DNA from: a virus
Length of the DNA: 64,000 nt
Direction: 5' to 3' (one strand)
Virus record (IMG/VR): IMGVR_UViG_3300035703_000042
Coordinates: 31,021-95,020 of that record
Position numbers and translations under genes: made by a program. The notes below the pieces were generated by a model. That model made no database searches and was not told where the DNA came from. It was given only the letters and a program-made list of their open reading frames with translations. This document shows positions 49,446-57,888 of this stretch, one piece after another (position 1 is the stretch's first letter; every line of letters begins with the position of its first letter).

Positions 49446-49640
49446 ATGAGCAAGATATCGTTGACGCCGCGACAGATCGAAAGTATAATGATGTATACCC
49501 GGCTCAACGATAATGTCACGAGCATGGTGGTCAGCCAAAAGCCTGCGGCCGGTATCGGTCCGAGGACCTGGGTGCGATACTACAATGACAACGGACGCAT
49601 GATCCTGGAAGAAGAAATCACAGACTTGGAGGTATGGTAG
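49446..49640 (+). CDS. Hypothetical protein, 64 aa
   Basis: Starts at the preceding stop. Mixed alpha/beta, ends EEEITDLEVW. Unknown. Confidence 0.6.
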   Translation: MSKISLTPRQIESIMMYTRLNDNVTSMVVSQKPAAGIGPRTWVRYYNDNGRMILEEEITDLEVW

Positions 49641-50006
49641 ATGAACGAGAACATTCGGCGATTGGCCCAACAGGCCGGATTCATGTTTTGGGACGACGAG
49701 CCACATCGCCCATTGGGCTCGGATATAGACTGGGCAGCACAGTATGATCAGGAATTTGATGATTACACCCGAGCCTTGATCCGAGAGGTGGTGTCACTGG
49801 AACGGTCAGGAACCAATGTGTTGGAACATTTTGGCATTGAGACTTCGGGTCGAGAAATCGTGGAAGTGGATTTTTCCGACCAAGACCTCTTGACCTATGC
49901 CAAGATCGCGCACGATCGAGACATCACTCTCAACAAATTGATCGAGCAGGCCTTGGTGGATTTCATCCTAGATCACGAAAAGGAACAGCAATGCGCGTCC
50001 GAATAG
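49641..50006 (+). CDS. FAELIVREC-family protein with C-terminal extension, 121 aa (copy 2)
   Basis: Adjoins the previous stop. The first 75 residues follow the small family found at 42375 and 62001 (MNENIRRLAQQAGF ... ALIREVVSL ... NVLEHFGIE). A C-terminal extension (QDLLTYAKIAHDRDITLNKL) resembles a ribbon-helix-helix-type DNA-binding helix pair. It overlaps the next gene by 16 bases. Confidence 0.7.
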   Translation: MNENIRRLAQQAGFMFWDDEPHRPLGSDIDWAAQYDQEFDDYTRALIREVVSLERSGTNVLEHFGIETSGREIVEVDFSDQDLLTYAKIAHDRDITLNKLIEQALVDFILDHEKEQQCASE

Positions 50007-50707
50007 GCCCATATACCCGCTGGTTCGGTCCTTACCAGTTGGCAGAGTTACTCTGTTTCTGGGTCAAAGAAGAAAAGGACGAACACGGTTTCCTCCAGAA
50101 GCCTGACTGGGTACACGATTTCGGCGAATGGCTGGCTCACGGTAGTGTGGAGCCTGAGCCCCGGGTAGGAGAAGTGCGCCCTTTTGCCAGAGAACGTCCC
50201 ATGACTTGGCTTTTCCGGTTCCTATCTTGGATACACTCAAAACAGAAACGAGTCATCAAAGTCCGGATCGATCCCTGGGATACCTGGAGCATGGATCATA
50301 CATTAGCACACATCATCCTTCCAATGTTGAAACAGCTCAACAAGCGCAAGCACGGTGCTCCTTATGTGGATCTCGCGGATGTGCCCGAGGAACTGCACGG
50401 CGAACCACTTACCCAGCAGCAGAAGGACGAGGGCGAGCTAGACGACAAGCATTTTGAACGTTGGGACTGGGTACTCAAAGAAATGATCTTTGCCTTCGAG
50501 TCAAAGTTGGACGATTCCTGGGAACAGCAGTTCGAATCGGGTGAAAGCGATCATCAACTCTTACAACTGGAAAATGGTATGAGCCAGATGATCAACGGTC
50601 CCAACCATACCAGAGTTTATGACTGGGAAGGACGTAAAGTTTACGAAGCCCGGATCCAAAACGGATTCCGATTGTTTGGAAAATACTATCAAAACCTCTG
50701 GGACTGA
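49991..50707 (+). CDS. Conserved phage protein, 238 aa
   Basis: ATG 49991 with AAGGAAC upstream. Contains KVRIDPWDTWSMDHTLAHII, a pattern shared by an uncharacterised family in aquatic T4-like phages, an acidic middle and a Trp/Tyr-rich end (GKYYQNLWD). No enzymatic motif is evident. Confidence 0.75.
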   Translation: MRVRIGPYTRWFGPYQLAELLCFWVKEEKDEHGFLQKPDWVHDFGEWLAHGSVEPEPRVGEVRPFARERPMTWLFRFLSWIHSKQKRVIKVRIDPWDTWSMDHTLAHIILPMLKQLNKRKHGAPYVDLADVPEELHGEPLTQQQKDEGELDDKHFERWDWVLKEMIFAFESKLDDSWEQQFESGESDHQLLQLENGMSQMINGPNHTRVYDWEGRKVYEARIQNGFRLFGKYYQNLWD

Positions 50708-50710
50708 CAC

Positions 50711-50968
50711 ATGACCAATATCACAAACTATCTTCGCTGGGCCGCGAGAGGGGCCGTGACCAGTGTGTTCTTTTGGCTGGAAACAGTGTTCATGCTGGGT
50801 CTGGTCAGTATGGCAGCCGGATGTCCGGTATGGCAGTGGATGGTGGTACCGGCCGGTGTGGGCATCCTGATCTATCTCGGAGTATATGCTGTTCGTAGCC
50901 ACTATCAACTCTATCTTGTCGAACAGCAACGAGTCATGGAGCGTCTGGGCGGGAACGGTCGCTCATGA
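50711..50968 (+). CDS. Small membrane protein, 85 aa
   Basis: Two membrane segments (VTSVFFWLETVFMLGLVSM and WMVVPAGVGILIYLGVYAV) and a basic tail. Overlaps the next gene by four bases. Unknown. Confidence 0.65.
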   Translation: MTNITNYLRWAARGAVTSVFFWLETVFMLGLVSMAAGCPVWQWMVVPAGVGILIYLGVYAVRSHYQLYLVEQQRVMERLGGNGRS

Positions 50969-51225
50969 TGGCCAACTCTTGTGCAGTGATATCCAACATG
51001 GTGGATGAATTATTCCAGGCCCAGAATCCCCCGTGTCGCGCGGGTGTTCGGATCACTCAATCACAGTACGATGGCTGGCGGTCGGGATGGATCTTTGACG
51101 GTATCCGCGGACGACGCTATGGTGAGGCCTGGTGCGACCATTTTGACATACAGGACTATCTCATACGATATTCGGACACAGTGGAATCGGCACACAGGAT
51201 GATACAGGAATGGTACGTGCGATGA
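50965..51225 (+). CDS. Hypothetical protein, 86 aa
   Basis: ATGA overlap. Contains CRAGVRITQSQYDGWRSGW and an aromatic C-terminal half. Unknown family. The next gene starts at 51222 on its stop. Confidence 0.6.
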   Translation: MMANSCAVISNMVDELFQAQNPPCRAGVRITQSQYDGWRSGWIFDGIRGRRYGEAWCDHFDIQDYLIRYSDTVESAHRMIQEWYVR

Positions 51226-51650
51226 AGTCACGACTCTATTGGGCCTACGGTGCCAATCTCAACCAACGATCCATGGCACAGCGATGTCCCAATGCTGTGC
51301 CACAAGGTGCCCAATATGTGGATGGCATGAGCCTGATGTTTGCCGGAGTGGCCACCGTGACTGCCGGCCATCGATGCCCCGGGGCACTGTGGTCAATCAC
51401 TCCTGAATGCGAGCAACATCTAGACTGGTTTGAAGGCTATCCTTTCCATTATCGCAAAGAGTATTTCGATCTCGGCGGCGAATCAGTCATGTACTATGTG
51501 ATCAATGACGCCGAACCTGGTGTGCCCACGCAATCCTATGTGGACATGATACGCCAGGGTTATCGAGACTTTGGCTTGGATCAGGATTATCTGGACCAGG
51601 CCGTGGAGACCGCATGCCAACACCGAGAATCAACACCACAACTGATCTAG
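51222..51650 (+). CDS. Gamma-glutamylcyclotransferase-like (GGCT/AIG2) protein
   Basis: ATGA overlap gives 142 residues. YWAYGANLNQRSM is the N-terminal YGSxx-type substrate loop of GGCT-fold proteins, with LDWFEGYP containing the usual catalytic Glu (E in WFEGYP) and a final YVDMIRQGYRDFGLD. These enzymes cyclise gamma-glutamyl groups, as in glutathione turnover. The substrate here is unknown. Confidence 0.75.
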   Translation: MKSRLYWAYGANLNQRSMAQRCPNAVPQGAQYVDGMSLMFAGVATVTAGHRCPGALWSITPECEQHLDWFEGYPFHYRKEYFDLGGESVMYYVINDAEPGVPTQSYVDMIRQGYRDFGLDQDYLDQAVETACQHRESTPQLI

Positions 51651-51883
51651 ACGTTTTCCTGCACGAGATTGACCATCGCAGTGCCGAAAGTTTCCGGTTC
51701 GCTCGAGAAATCCACAAGCCCTCGGGCACCATAGATCGTATCTTGCCATGGTGCAAGACCGAGCTCGTGGGTGTCTGGCGCTGGCAAATGGTGGAGATGA
51801 GCGGCGATCACAGGCCCGGACGCTACGTCTTTTACTTCGACGAGCCCAAAGACTACACGGCTTTCATGCTCAAATGGGGCTAG
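51614..51883 (+). CDS. Conserved phage protein, 89 aa
   Basis: ATG inside the previous gene (37-base overlap). Starts MPTPRINTTTDLDVFLHEID; the end has YVFYFDEPKDYTAFMLKWG. Common small phage pattern, unknown function. Confidence 0.65.
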   Translation: MPTPRINTTTDLDVFLHEIDHRSAESFRFAREIHKPSGTIDRILPWCKTELVGVWRWQMVEMSGDHRPGRYVFYFDEPKDYTAFMLKWG

Positions 51884-51896
51884 TTATCCGTTTTGG

Positions 51897-51925
51897 TTGA
51901 TCAGTTAAACTGAGTTTATTATACT
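51897..51925 (+). promoter_or_regulatory. Sigma70-type promoter of the lysis genes
   Basis: TTGATC (51897-51902), 17-bp spacer, TATACT (51920-51925). It precedes the endolysin and putative holin genes with a 72-base leader. Confidence 0.75.
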
Positions 51926-51997
51926 GGATCTTGCACATATATAAACTTACGGCCTTTGAGCACGGGCCCTTGTGGCACCGAAACACAGGAGACTGTA

Positions 51998-52546
51998 ATG
52001 ACAAATCTAGCTAGGTTGGTGACTTTGGTTGCCACAGGAGTGATAGTAGCAACTGTATTGGTATTGGTCACACAACACAAATTCAACCGTTTAGAAGCAC
52101 GTCGCATGGCCGATCCCGTGCAGTACAGTTCGGTGAAAGATCTGGATCGCCAACTGCGATGCATGGCACAGAACATCTACTGGGAAGCTGCAGGCGAACC
52201 GCCCGAAGGCAAATTGGCCGTGGGGCAGATCGTGCTCAATCGCGTGGCACACGAAGATTTCCCCAAGGACCCTTGCCAGGTCATATTCCAGCGCAACGTG
52301 GTCTATAGCCGCGTGGTGTGCCAGTTTTCTTGGTACTGCGAAAACAACTATCGTACTCGGGCCATGAATCCCGAATCCTATCGTGAAAGCATGGAAGCGG
52401 CCAAGATGGTGTTGCTGGAAGGATTCCGGCTACCGGCCCTGGAAAACGCTCTCTACTATCATGCCGACTATGTGAACCCACAATGGCGCAAAGAGCGTGT
52501 GGCCAAGATCGGACGGCATATTTTCTATCGTGAAAGGCAAATCTAA
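51998..52546 (+). CDS. SleB-type cell wall hydrolase (candidate endolysin)
   Basis: ATG 51998 with GGAG upstream. An N-terminal signal-anchor (VTLVATGVIVATVLVLV) precedes a SleB/Hydrolase_2 domain: CMAQNIYWEAAGEPPEGKLA with the catalytic Glu in WEAAGE, VGQIVLNRV and CQFSWYCE. The family cleaves peptidoglycan glycan bonds. An exported endolysin followed by a membrane protein suits lysis. The next gene starts at its stop. Confidence 0.88.
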   Translation: MTNLARLVTLVATGVIVATVLVLVTQHKFNRLEARRMADPVQYSSVKDLDRQLRCMAQNIYWEAAGEPPEGKLAVGQIVLNRVAHEDFPKDPCQVIFQRNVVYSRVVCQFSWYCENNYRTRAMNPESYRESMEAAKMVLLEGFRLPALENALYYHADYVNPQWRKERVAKIGRHIFYRERQI

Positions 52547-52851
52547 TGGCACAGTTTGACATCAAACGCATGGCCGATGCTGTGGCTCGATATGTGGCCC
52601 CAGTGTCATCGGAGACCTTGGCCTGGTTGGCAGTGGTACTGATCCATGCCAGCACAGTGCCTACCTTGTTGGCTGTGCTGGCCGGACTCAGTGACAATCT
52701 ACCCACAGTGGACATGGTGCTCATGACCTGGGCCGGTCTGGCAGCGTTCTTTGCTCAGGCCTGTGTGCAACGGAACATGCTGCAGATCATCACCATTTCG
52801 GTGGGATTCATGATGCAGGCTTCTTTGCTAGTATTGATTTTCTTCAAGTAG
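52546..52851 (+). CDS. Candidate holin, 101 aa membrane protein
   Basis: Three likely membrane segments: ETLAWLAVVLIHASTVPTLLAVL, MVLMTWAGLAAFFAQACV and IITISVGFMMQASLLVLIFFK, with a charged N-terminus. It overlaps the hydrolase stop by one base, the usual holin-endolysin layout. The sequence itself does not match a holin family I know, so the call is from position and topology. It is convergent with the radical SAM gene. Confidence 0.6.
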   Translation: MAQFDIKRMADAVARYVAPVSSETLAWLAVVLIHASTVPTLLAVLAGLSDNLPTVDMVLMTWAGLAAFFAQACVQRNMLQIITISVGFMMQASLLVLIFFK

Positions 52852-54793
52852 TCGGCAGTGCCGGTCCGGCCCACTGCCCAGACTGCCGCCACGGACCTGA
52901 CCAAGTGATGGGTTCTTGGAATGGTTGCCAAGTGAGTTGATACTTCCATTCAAAGTCGGCTTGCCATGCTCCGTTGGCATCTATGTCAAAGTGATATCGA
53001 GCTTCAAAACTGTCTCCGTGTTGTGGGCAGTTATAATCACCAAATTCGGGCATGTCGATGCCGGGATCAAATCGCAGGTCTAAGCGGAACGCCCCCACTG
53101 CCAGCCAAAGTACTCGGAGCAAGGCCCAGATTTCGTTGGCAGCTGAATCCACTACCGGGTGTACGTTCAGCTCGATGATGTCAAAATCAAAGTCTTCAAA
53201 ATCGATGTCATTGTTGATGTTGGCAGCATCGTATTCTAGGGTGTAATGACGTCCATCTTCAATGCTGGGTCTCTCTTGCGGAACACCATAGTCCACACTG
53301 CGATTTTTCAGCAGATGATTGAGCAAGATATTGGTAATCTTGTATCGGATGAGCCGATGCACGATGGTGTTTTTTAGATCCTGGGTGTACCAATGATGTG
53401 ACAGCTTTTGGTCCACAGGTGCGATACCAAATCTCTCGCGCTCGAGATGCAACGGCGTGTCCATACCAATCTGGCAGGTGCCGGTGCTGCGGTTGGTGAT
53501 GTTGCACTCTCTGGTGCGCCATAGCAGTGTCATGGTTTCGGCGATGTTGGCCACGGTTTCTCCAGGGAATCCCACAAACCAATTGGTGTGTACCTGCATG
53601 CCGGCTGCTGTGAAGTCTTTCATGTTTTGTTCAATGGCATCGCGTTTCACGGCCTTGCGCATGAGATTCAGCACATTTTGGCTGCCTGATTCTACACCAA
53701 AGCTCAGCATATGGCAACCGCTGAGACGTAGATCTTCGATGAAATCGCGATCCATGCGAGCGTCGCACCTGGCATAACCAAACCATCGGATATTGATGCC
53801 ACGTTGTTGTATACCTTGCGCGAATGATCTCAGCTCTCGTAGATTGCCGTTGACCAGGCTGTCAATGAACCACACCGAGTTGATACCATGTGTGCGATAC
53901 TGATAGTCGATCTCGTCGAGGATGTTGGTGGCCGATCGACCTCGATATCTCCAGAACGTGGTCTCGGAACAGAATTCGCACTTGGCCACGCATCCACGGC
54001 TCATTTCTGCGCTGACACCGCGATTGTTGTAGAAGTCAAGATTGAAATCAGTGTAGTCGGGATAAGGAAGACTGTCGAGGTCTATCTTGATGTTCTTGTC
54101 ATGGAACAGGAATTTTTCCGGCAGGCTCTTTCCATGCTCGTAGCGATCCAGGAGATCCAGGAATATTATCTCACCTTCGCCGGCCACGATGTGATCGAAA
54201 AGATCGGGTCTTGTTATCAAGCCCTTGGTGGCCTGCGGTCCGCCGGCCATGAACACTGCATTGGGTAATAGTTCTCTCAAGCGTTCTACCAACCAATTGG
54301 TGCTTTGATTTGATGTGTCATAGACACTGACACCAACAATGGTGGGCGAGAATTCCACGATTTGGGTGATGTAATCGTGATATATGTTTTCAATGAAAGG
54401 GTGTATGTCAGTCCAGTAGGCAGCATGCACCCATTTCCAGGCCTGATAACCGCCCCAGAACGAGTGATCAAACTGCGAGTAACAGGCTGCATTGATGTCA
54501 AATGCCCGGCTTTCGTAGCCGGAAGCTCGTGCTAGACTCAACATGCGAGCCAGATTGTAGGGCGGCATGTGCGGACTCCACTCGGGAGTGAGCAACAGTG
54601 CCACGCGATTACGCCTGGTCACATCATAGGATATCTTCACTGTTTCAGAACGCGCCCGAGGCACCAATTGATCTACCTGTTTCAGGGCAGTGAGCACGGC
54701 CTGATGTTTGGCATCTTCGAGTTCGTTGTTGGGGGCAACATCCAAGGCTGGGGTAGCCGGTCCGGACCCGATAGGGAAAACCTTGTTTTTCAT
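52844..54793 (-). CDS. B12-binding radical SAM protein (5 of 5)
   Basis: ATG 54793 gives 649 residues. An N-terminal cobalamin-binding-type region (RNRVALLLTPEWSPHMPPYN, AGGPQAT, AGEGE) precedes the radical SAM core GCVAKCEFCS, a FVGFPGET segment and a DSLVNGNL motif. The C-terminal third (EFGDYNCPQHGDSFE) is unrecognised. B12-dependent radical SAM enzymes methylate or rearrange unactivated carbons. Substrate unknown. A late box is 5 bases before the ATG. Confidence 0.88.
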   Translation of the reverse strand: MKNKVFPIGSGPATPALDVAPNNELEDAKHQAVLTALKQVDQLVPRARSETVKISYDVTRRNRVALLLTPEWSPHMPPYNLARMLSLARASGYESRAFDINAACYSQFDHSFWGGYQAWKWVHAAYWTDIHPFIENIYHDYITQIVEFSPTIVGVSVYDTSNQSTNWLVERLRELLPNAVFMAGGPQATKGLITRPDLFDHIVAGEGEIIFLDLLDRYEHGKSLPEKFLFHDKNIKIDLDSLPYPDYTDFNLDFYNNRGVSAEMSRGCVAKCEFCSETTFWRYRGRSATNILDEIDYQYRTHGINSVWFIDSLVNGNLRELRSFAQGIQQRGINIRWFGYARCDARMDRDFIEDLRLSGCHMLSFGVESGSQNVLNLMRKAVKRDAIEQNMKDFTAAGMQVHTNWFVGFPGETVANIAETMTLLWRTRECNITNRSTGTCQIGMDTPLHLERERFGIAPVDQKLSHHWYTQDLKNTIVHRLIRYKITNILLNHLLKNRSVDYGVPQERPSIEDGRHYTLEYDAANINNDIDFEDFDFDIIELNVHPVVDSAANEIWALLRVLWLAVGAFRLDLRFDPGIDMPEFGDYNCPQHGDSFEARYHFDIDANGAWQADFEWKYQLTWQPFQEPITWSGPWRQSGQWAGPALPTT

Positions 54794-54798
54794 GCAGA

Positions 54799-54804
54799 TA
54801 TTTA
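54799..54804 (-). promoter_or_regulatory. Late promoter box, leaderless, before radical SAM gene 5
   Basis: TAAATA on the minus strand with 5 bases before the ATG at 54793. Confidence 0.55.
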
Positions 54805-54819
54805 AGTGATTGATATTGG

Positions 54820-54848
54820 TTGACCAATAATTGGCTTTTGCATACACT
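54820..54848 (+). promoter_or_regulatory. Sigma70-type promoter, leaderless start
   Basis: TTGACC (54820-54825), 17-bp spacer, TACACT (54843-54848). The expected transcription start coincides with the ATG at 54855. Confidence 0.75.
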
Positions 54849-54854
54849 AGTGGT

Positions 54855-55553
54855 ATGAAAAGTCACTACATGCCCCAAATGAGACCTGCTGCCCGGCGCG
54901 GAAAAGATCTCCCCAAGACTGTCGTGTCAGCCGAACGGGTATGGGCGGCCGCGGTGTACGCTCACCGTGAGAATGCCGGCGAGTACCACAAGGAAGAGCA
55001 GTGGATGATGAATGCCACTCCGCCCTATCGTGCTCACGAAGCCAACAAAACCTTGATGTGGCGAGCCATCATGGACATCAGCCTGCTCACTGAAGCCGAC
55101 TTTGAGTTCGCCCGCACTGTGCGTGACTGGACCCGCAAGGATCTCTTGATCAAGACCTTGAAAGGCGCCCTGTCTGAGTTTGATCAGGCCTTGAGTCAAG
55201 CCGCTGAGCTCGACGAATTCGTGTTGGAAAGTGATCGCTACGAGATTGCCTTGATCACTAGCCGCCCCCGGGCCTACGAAGATGGTCGGCTCATAGAAGA
55301 GGCCATGACCGGGATCCGACTCGAACCTCTAGACTCAGTGGGCGCTAAGGTCGACGAGACTGTCACAGTGGTCAAGTCGGTGTGGAGCCAGAACTACAAT
55401 GTGTACTTCATTACCGCTGTCACAGAGTCGCGGCATGCGGTGTTCTTCAGTTACAGAGAACGGCTCAGCAATGGCCACCAGTGCCGTGTGCGTGGTACTG
55501 TCAAGGCACATCGCGAAAACTCAACCCAACTCAATCGTGTGAGAATCGTATGA
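54855..55553 (+). CDS. Hypothetical protein, 232 aa
   Basis: ATG 54855 sits about 7 bases after the -10, so the message is probably leaderless. Basic N-terminus (MKSHYMPQMRPAARRGKDL), helical middle, and a C-terminal beta-rich part with FFSYRERLSNGHQCRV. No known family. Overlaps the next gene by four bases. Confidence 0.7.
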   Translation: MKSHYMPQMRPAARRGKDLPKTVVSAERVWAAAVYAHRENAGEYHKEEQWMMNATPPYRAHEANKTLMWRAIMDISLLTEADFEFARTVRDWTRKDLLIKTLKGALSEFDQALSQAAELDEFVLESDRYEIALITSRPRAYEDGRLIEEAMTGIRLEPLDSVGAKVDETVTVVKSVWSQNYNVYFITAVTESRHAVFFSYRERLSNGHQCRVRGTVKAHRENSTQLNRVRIV

Positions 55554-55885
55554 GTGACACCATAGCCCTGATGTGGGACTCGAACGGCTTGGAAGCCGCT
55601 GTGAACATCACCAGCATACGCCAACAACGAGTTTGGGCCACGCTCAAGGGCGAGGACGTTGGGAAGATTCCCGCAGAACCCAATCTCCTGCATTGGCAGC
55701 TCCGGGCGCGGTTCAACTCTCATCGCCACTACGAGATCTATCTCCTAGAATTGGAGGAAGGCATCACTGTGGACGATGTCCGAGAAGCCTTTGAAGCCGA
55801 CCCGCAGACCATGGCTGATACTGTGCGCAGGATCGGTCACCGATTCTATTCAAATCGAGCAACTGAGAAAGCAAGGATTGTATAA
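55550..55885 (+). CDS. Hypothetical protein, 111 aa
   Basis: ATGA overlap. Acidic, with a RRIGHRFYSN segment near the C-terminus. Unknown. The next ATG overlaps its stop by one base. Confidence 0.65.
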   Translation: MSDTIALMWDSNGLEAAVNITSIRQQRVWATLKGEDVGKIPAEPNLLHWQLRARFNSHRHYEIYLLELEEGITVDDVREAFEADPQTMADTVRRIGHRFYSNRATEKARIV

Positions 55886-56244
55886 TGGGCCTTGACATGT
55901 ATGCCTATGTGGCTGCTCGTGAGGGCACTGAATGGAATGATCCCAGCCGCCAAGACCTGGCCTACTGGCGCAAGCATCCACATCTACATCGCTGGATGGA
56001 ACACTTGGCCGAACGGAAAGGTCTTGAATACGATTCGTTCAATGGCGTGGAACTGGAACTGGATTGGCGCGATATCGAGCAGCTGGAAGAAGCCGTAAGC
56101 CAGATGCAACTGCCACCTGCCCAGGGATTCTTCTGGGGCAACGATGCCGACGACCACTATCGCGAGCAGGATCTGGAATTCGTGAAGAAAGCTCGTGCCG
56201 AGCTGTTCCTGAAACGGCGCGTGTTTTACAACTCAAGTTGGTAA
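55885..56244 (+). CDS. Conserved phage protein, MGLDMYAY type, 119 aa
   Basis: The N-terminus MGLDMYAYVAAREG and the WRKHPHLHRWMEHLA segment mark a widespread family of small phage and plasmid proteins without known function. C-terminus basic (LFLKRRVFYNSSW). No membrane segment. Confidence 0.75.
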   Translation: MGLDMYAYVAAREGTEWNDPSRQDLAYWRKHPHLHRWMEHLAERKGLEYDSFNGVELELDWRDIEQLEEAVSQMQLPPAQGFFWGNDADDHYREQDLEFVKKARAELFLKRRVFYNSSW

Positions 56245-56273
56245 ATGCTTACTAACCCAGCGATTTGACGCGG

Positions 56274-56302
56274 TTGACCCGTAATTCCCAATTTCGTATA
56301 AT
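56274..56302 (+). promoter_or_regulatory. Sigma70-type promoter, leaderless
   Basis: TTGACC (56274-56279), 17-bp spacer, TATAAT (56297-56302). The expected start coincides with the ATG at 56309. A second promoter of the same type follows 84 bases later, so this pair is unusual. Confidence 0.8.
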
Positions 56303-56308
56303 AAGAAC

Positions 56309-56401
56309 ATGCTGAAAAACCCATCCCGGACCGTGTTTTTTGGCACACCGCAAGTGGTTGACCAGAAATCAGCCATTTGTTATAATAGTGGTACGCTGTA
56401 A
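56309..56401 (+). CDS. Small ORF, 30 aa, runs through the next promoter; uncertain
   Basis: The ATG at 56309 is exactly at the predicted transcription start. The peptide MLKNPSRTVFFGTPQVVDQK continues across the -35 of the next promoter and stops at 56401. It could be a regulatory upstream peptide or chance. Confidence 0.3.
   Translation: MLKNPSRTVFFGTPQVVDQKSAICYNSGTL
56358..56386 (+). promoter_or_regulatory. Sigma70-type promoter cassette
   Basis: TTGACC (56358-56363), 17-bp spacer, TATAAT (56381-56386). Confidence 0.9.
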
Positions 56402-56442
56402 AAAACTTCAACTCATAGGCAATCAAGAAAGGCACTTTACTC

Positions 56443-56874
56443 ATGGCAACTGACAAACTCTTTACCGTAGCAGGCACCGCTCGCAACGCCGACGGCACCG
56501 TCAAGGCTCGATTCGCCAACGATCTCGTGGCTCGGATCAAGATCCTCAACAAGGCCGGCTGCACCGACATCAACCTCATCGAGCTGCCCCAGCCCATGAC
56601 CAAACTGGCCGCTCTCGAGTATCTGCAGAGCCAAGGCATCACCGAAGGCGATGCCGGCTATGCCGTGGCCAATAAACTGGCCGAGAAGAGCCGTGTGGCC
56701 CGTCGTGGTGAAGTCAAGATGACAGTGAGCACGGGTTCCAGCAAGTCCATCAAAGCCGCCAAACCCGGCAAACCAGCCACCACCAAAGGTGCTCGTGCTG
56801 TGCAACTGGGCCTGGTCCGAGACCTCGACGAGGCTCGCGAAGTATTGGGCGACGAGTTCGACGCCAAGCTCTAA
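56443..56874 (+). CDS. Conserved phage protein, 143 aa
   Basis: ATG after AAGAAAGG. Helical N-terminal half (RFANDLVARIKILNKAGCTD), a Lys/Pro/Ala-rich linker (KSIKAAKPGKPATTKGARA) and acidic end. Resembles uncharacterised T4-like aquatic phage proteins. Followed by a strong terminator, so a single-gene unit. Confidence 0.75.
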   Translation: MATDKLFTVAGTARNADGTVKARFANDLVARIKILNKAGCTDINLIELPQPMTKLAALEYLQSQGITEGDAGYAVANKLAEKSRVARRGEVKMTVSTGSSKSIKAAKPGKPATTKGARAVQLGLVRDLDEAREVLGDEFDAKL

Positions 56875-56892
56875 GCTCACTGAGCTGGCACC

Positions 56893-56922
56893 AAAAGCGG
56901 CCCTTTTTGGGCCGCTTTTGTT
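56893..56922 (+). terminator. Intrinsic terminator
   Basis: AAAAGCGGCCC (56893-56903), loop TTTTT, GGGCCGCTTTT (56909-56919), then G and TTTT. Confidence 0.9.
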
Positions 56923-56952
56923 TTGTGCATTGCATCTGGCATACATACATCT

Positions 56953-57201
56953 ATGCTCGACCGTCAAGATCTCGAAGAATCAGTGCGCGATCTCATCATT
57001 GAAATCTGCGGGATCCTGTATCTTCGTGGTTACCGAGAAGTAAGCATAGGTGCCATGATGCGTCTAGTGGGAGTAGACAGCGAGTCAGCAGCCAATCACG
57101 ACCAGGACTACATCGAGCTTGGCACAGAATTCGCGGTCTTGATGTCCCAGCAAAACGATCCTGAATTGTCGGCAGTGCCGCCTGATGCCACTATCCATTA
57201 A
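56953..57201 (+). CDS. Hypothetical protein, 82 aa
   Basis: ATG 56953; no clear ribosome binding site. The product (MLDRQDLEESVRDLIIEICG ... RLVGVDSESAANHDQDYIEL) is acidic and helical. Pattern shared with small aquatic phage proteins. Unknown. Confidence 0.6.
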   Translation: MLDRQDLEESVRDLIIEICGILYLRGYREVSIGAMMRLVGVDSESAANHDQDYIELGTEFAVLMSQQNDPELSAVPPDATIH

Positions 57202-57447
57202 ATGACCATACCTGTATTCCGTAATCACGAACCCTTGTATCTCATCACTGTGCGGGAAAAGGATGCCGAATCCATGATCCGAGATTGGATACGAGATCAT
57301 CGAGCACAGGTCACGCAAGACAACAATCGTATCCGTATCTATGATCAGCACACACTAAATCTCTTCCAGGTCACATGGTCAGGCAACTGGGATCAGATCG
57401 TGATCTGGGACTGTTGGACTCGTCGGCACATTTGGTTAGATTCCTAG
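57202..57447 (+). CDS. Hypothetical protein, 81 aa
   Basis: Starts at the preceding stop. Mixed charged protein ending WDCWTRRHIWLDS. No known family. Confidence 0.6.
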   Translation: MTIPVFRNHEPLYLITVREKDAESMIRDWIRDHRAQVTQDNNRIRIYDQHTLNLFQVTWSGNWDQIVIWDCWTRRHIWLDS

Positions 57448-57470
57448 CAGTATCCGGTCAAATAAACCTT

Positions 57471-57499
57471 GACTACGGCTGTTATACAGCATAAAATAT
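57471..57499 (+). promoter_or_regulatory. Sigma70-like promoter
   Basis: TTGACT (57471-57476), 17-bp spacer, TAAAAT (57494-57499). Confidence 0.65.
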
Positions 57500-57521
57500 A
57501 TCTACAACAAGGAGAAACACA

Positions 57522-57716
57522 ATGTCAGCAAATCATGACACACTCAAAGAGCAGTTCGAAACCTATCTCGCCGAAAACGAGAAGTTCACCCAAAAAGGCG
57601 TAAAAGCTGCCGCTGCTCGTGCCAGAAAGGCCCTGCAGGAAATGTCAAAGGCCATCAAAGAGCGCCGCAAAGAAATCACTGCTGAGAAAGAAGCTCTCAG
57701 CGCGGCCAAGGAGTAG
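57522..57716 (+). CDS. Small basic histone H1-like / coiled-coil protein, 64 aa
   Basis: ATG after CAAGGAG. KKGVKAAAARARKALQEMSK-like region and a long Lys/Glu-rich helix resemble small H1-like (Hc1) proteins of bacteria and phages that bind DNA, but the acidic content is high. Single small gene under its own promoter. Confidence 0.55.
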   Translation: MSANHDTLKEQFETYLAENEKFTQKGVKAAAARARKALQEMSKAIKERRKEITAEKEALSAAKE

Positions 57717-57717
57717 C

Positions 57718-57888
57718 ATGGATCACACAGATCGACCCAGTCGTCTGTGTTCTTGTGGCCGATCGGCCACGGGTTTTTGCACGGGCTTGCATCGCCTCAC
57801 CGATGAGGAATGGGATGCCCGTGTGTTTGACGAATCGTTCCAAGAACCGATTCCATCCACCAAGGAGACAACCAATGAACACCAATAG
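57718..57888 (+). CDS. CDGSH-like iron-sulfur protein, 56 aa
   Basis: ATG 57718. The motif CSCGRSATGFCTGLH follows the CxCx2(S/T)x(3)FCxGxH layout of CDGSH iron-sulfur proteins (three Cys plus one His), though one residue shorter than usual and with Asp replaced by Thr. Such tiny proteins occur in aquatic phages. Cluster binding is inferred. Confidence 0.7.
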   Translation: MDHTDRPSRLCSCGRSATGFCTGLHRLTDEEWDARVFDESFQEPIPSTKETTNEHQ

